Shown piece by piece: positions 63,838 through 64,000 of a stretch of DNA of 64,000 bases (positions within the stretch are counted from its first letter, which is position 1; every line of letters starts with the position of its first letter). The stretch spans positions 1,426,001-1,490,000 of the forward strand of contig NC_018387.1 of the NCBI RefSeq assembly GCF_000208865.1, given 5' to 3'. The stretch is from Neospora caninum Liverpool. Lineage: Eukaryota > Apicomplexa > Conoidasida > Eucoccidiorida > Sarcocystidae. A program made the translations under genes and the position numbers. The notes under the pieces are model-generated. The model saw only the letters and a list, made by a program, of their open reading frames with translations. It was not told the origin of the DNA and did no database searches.

Positions 63838-64000
63838 ATGTTTCAGTTAGAGCGCTCAGAAGACACTGGGACGGAGGAGGCAGCCTCGCGAAGCTCTTCA
63901 AACGCCACGAGCTTTACGAGATGCTGCGAAGATTCTGCTCCCGGTCCATCACCCCCACCTCTTCCGGCCATCCTTTCTCTGCAGTCTCACGTTGTACGCA
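63838..64000 (+). CDS. Pyridoxal kinase, N-terminal fragment cut by the window end
   Basis: Pyridoxal kinase phosphorylates vitamin B6 vitamers with ATP and feeds PLP-dependent enzymes. Only the first 54 codons are present. After a Ser/Thr/Pro-rich leader of about 42 residues, the frame reads PAILSLQSHVVR. This matches the conserved first strand of the family (xVLSIQSHVVRGYVGN), which carries part of the substrate pocket. The start at 63838 is the only Met and the frame is open to the end. The leader is not hydrophobic, so it is a simple extension, not a signal peptide. The call rests on one motif. Confidence 0.75.
   Translation, partial: MFQLERSEDTGTEEAASRSSSNATSFTRCCEDSAPGPSPPPLPAILSLQSHVVR

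Overview
The window looks like nuclear DNA of a cyst-forming coccidian, i.e. Toxoplasma gondii or a close relative (Hammondia, Neospora, Besnoitia). The genes are split into many short exons with canonical GT-AG junctions and pyrimidine-rich acceptors. Coding sequence is GC-rich with Ala/Arg/Ser-rich inserts, intergenic spacers are long, and the gene content is apicomplexan: a tRIP-type tRNA-binding protein, a catalytically dead rhoptry-type carbonic-anhydrase-related protein, and a two-domain lipid carrier. From memory, the phosphoglycerate mutase and the carbonic-anhydrase-related gene are also neighbours in T. gondii. I cannot fix the genus from sequence alone. No bacterial features, rRNA, tRNA, CRISPR array or intact mobile element were seen.

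Layout. 0.4-6.4 kb (-): TRM13-type tRNA 2'-O-methyltransferase. 7.7-12.2 kb (+): tRIP/p43-like tRNA-binding protein, divergent from TRM13 across a 1.3 kb promoter region. 12.2-23.3 kb: no gene I can assemble. 23.3-24.5 kb (+): well-spliced exons of an unidentified gene. 24.6-29.4 kb (-): FABP-like/START lipid-transfer fusion. 29.5-37.4 kb (-): large multi-pass membrane protein of unknown function, ending 142 bp before the START gene begins. 37.4-41.2 kb: no gene seen. 41.2-47.9 kb or further (+): RIB43A flagellar/ciliary microtubule protein. 48.4-51.9 kb: no gene, but a 61-bp tandem duplication. 51.9-55.8 kb (-): cofactor-dependent phosphoglycerate mutase. 58.6-60.5 kb (-): carbonic-anhydrase-related protein with secretory and GPI signals. 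61.3-61.4 kb (-): a possible tail-anchored C-terminal exon. 63.8 kb to the window end (+): N-terminus of pyridoxal kinase.

The genes do not form a single pathway. They are independent eukaryotic units covering tRNA biology (two divergent genes), lipid transport, glycolysis, the microgamete flagellum, the secretory organelles and vitamin B6 salvage. Exon boundaries were assigned by hand from splice consensus and reading-phase continuity. Five genes (tRIP, START, multi-pass, PGM, CARP) assemble without a gap or phase error. TRM13 lacks one small exon. RIB43A has two gaps and uncertain first-intron and 3'-end boundaries.
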